This document shows, in pieces, positions 6,005 through 6,049 of a stretch of 6,049 bases of DNA. How positions within the stretch are numbered: position 1 is the stretch's first letter; every line of letters starts with the position of its first letter. Made by a program: the position numbers and the translations under genes. Under the pieces are notes generated by a model. It made no database searches. It worked only from the letters and a program-made list of their open reading frames with translations, and was not told the origin of the DNA. The DNA is from an uncultured Clostridia bacterium (GTDB lineage: Bacteria > Bacillota > Clostridia > TANB77 > CAG-508). Where the stretch lies: the NCBI GenBank assembly GCA_947584125.1, contig CANPWI010000083.1, positions 1 to 6,049 of the forward strand, in the 5' to 3' direction.

Positions 6005-6049
6005 TTAGTTATTTAACATTCCTCCTAATATTCCTCCTACAGCACCTAA
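6005..6049 (-). CDS. C-terminal end of an unidentified protein with a glycine-rich tail (partial)
   Basis: Only the last 14 codons are in the window, reading LGAVGGILGGMLNN and then TAA. The other two minus frames hit a stop or give a Cys/Arg-rich string, and a terminator follows 17 nt later, so this is probably a real gene end. Small residues alternate with hydrophobic ones (GxxGGxxGG), like a glycine-zipper or membrane-associated tail. It does not resemble the end of the downstream beta-helix protein. No function can be assigned. Confidence 0.5.
   Translation of the reverse strand, partial: LGAVGGILGGMLNN

Noticed and set aside
6005..6026. AGGAGGA followed by ATG on the minus strand as a new gene start
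   Set aside because: The frame is only M-L-N-N before a stop. The AGGAGG strings (two copies) are simply Gly-Gly codons of the ending gene.

Overview
This is a very AT-rich window in which every credible gene lies on the minus strand, so transcription runs from high to low coordinates. Codons end mostly in A or T, Shine-Dalgarno sites are AGGAGG/AAAGGAG-like, and promoters are close to the sigma-A consensus. The gene families (YhgE/Pip membrane protein with a TetR partner, SWIM/SNF2 helicase, pilin-like leader of the GITLIAL type) point to a low-GC Firmicute, most likely an anaerobic, perhaps uncultured, Clostridia-type bacterium. That placement is inference; no rRNA or marker gene is present.

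Layout in the direction of transcription (right to left). (1) 6005-6049: last 14 codons of an unidentified protein with a glycine-rich hydrophobic tail, followed by a hairpin terminator (5955-5987). (2) 4519-5862: a surface or secreted protein with a type IV pilin-like N-terminus joined to a right-handed beta-helix. It has its own consensus promoter (5889-5917) and ends at a terminator (4449-4490). The terminator 3' of this gene and the one 3' of the preceding gene share an identical 29-bp stretch, so near-identical hairpins bracket the gene. (3) 4364 down to 1397: a two-gene operon. A TetR-family regulator (3804-4364) is followed 7 nt later by a 799-residue YhgE/Pip-family membrane protein (1397-3796). 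The operon promoter (TTGACA-17-TATACT) overlaps one copy of an AGTATAC[T/C] palindrome. A second copy lies 21 bp downstream, a layout typical of TetR autoregulation. The operon ends in a perfect 28-bp hairpin. (4) 1270 to the left edge: a SWIM zinc-finger protein with its own promoter, running in another frame into a protein matching the bacterial SNF2-helicase-associated domain. In relatives these are usually one polypeptide followed by an SNF2 ATPase, so a one-base frameshift near 882-886 (mutation, assembly error or recoding) is the simplest reading.

The window is not one pathway. It holds a membrane-protein module under local TetR control, a stand-alone surface protein cassette, and the 5' part of a helicase gene. 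The best candidates for something under-described are the pilin-leader/beta-helix protein, which lacks the canonical Glu5 of type IV pilins, together with the repeated hairpin bracketing it, and the split SWIM/SNF2 gene. No RNA gene, CRISPR array, insertion sequence or origin is visible.
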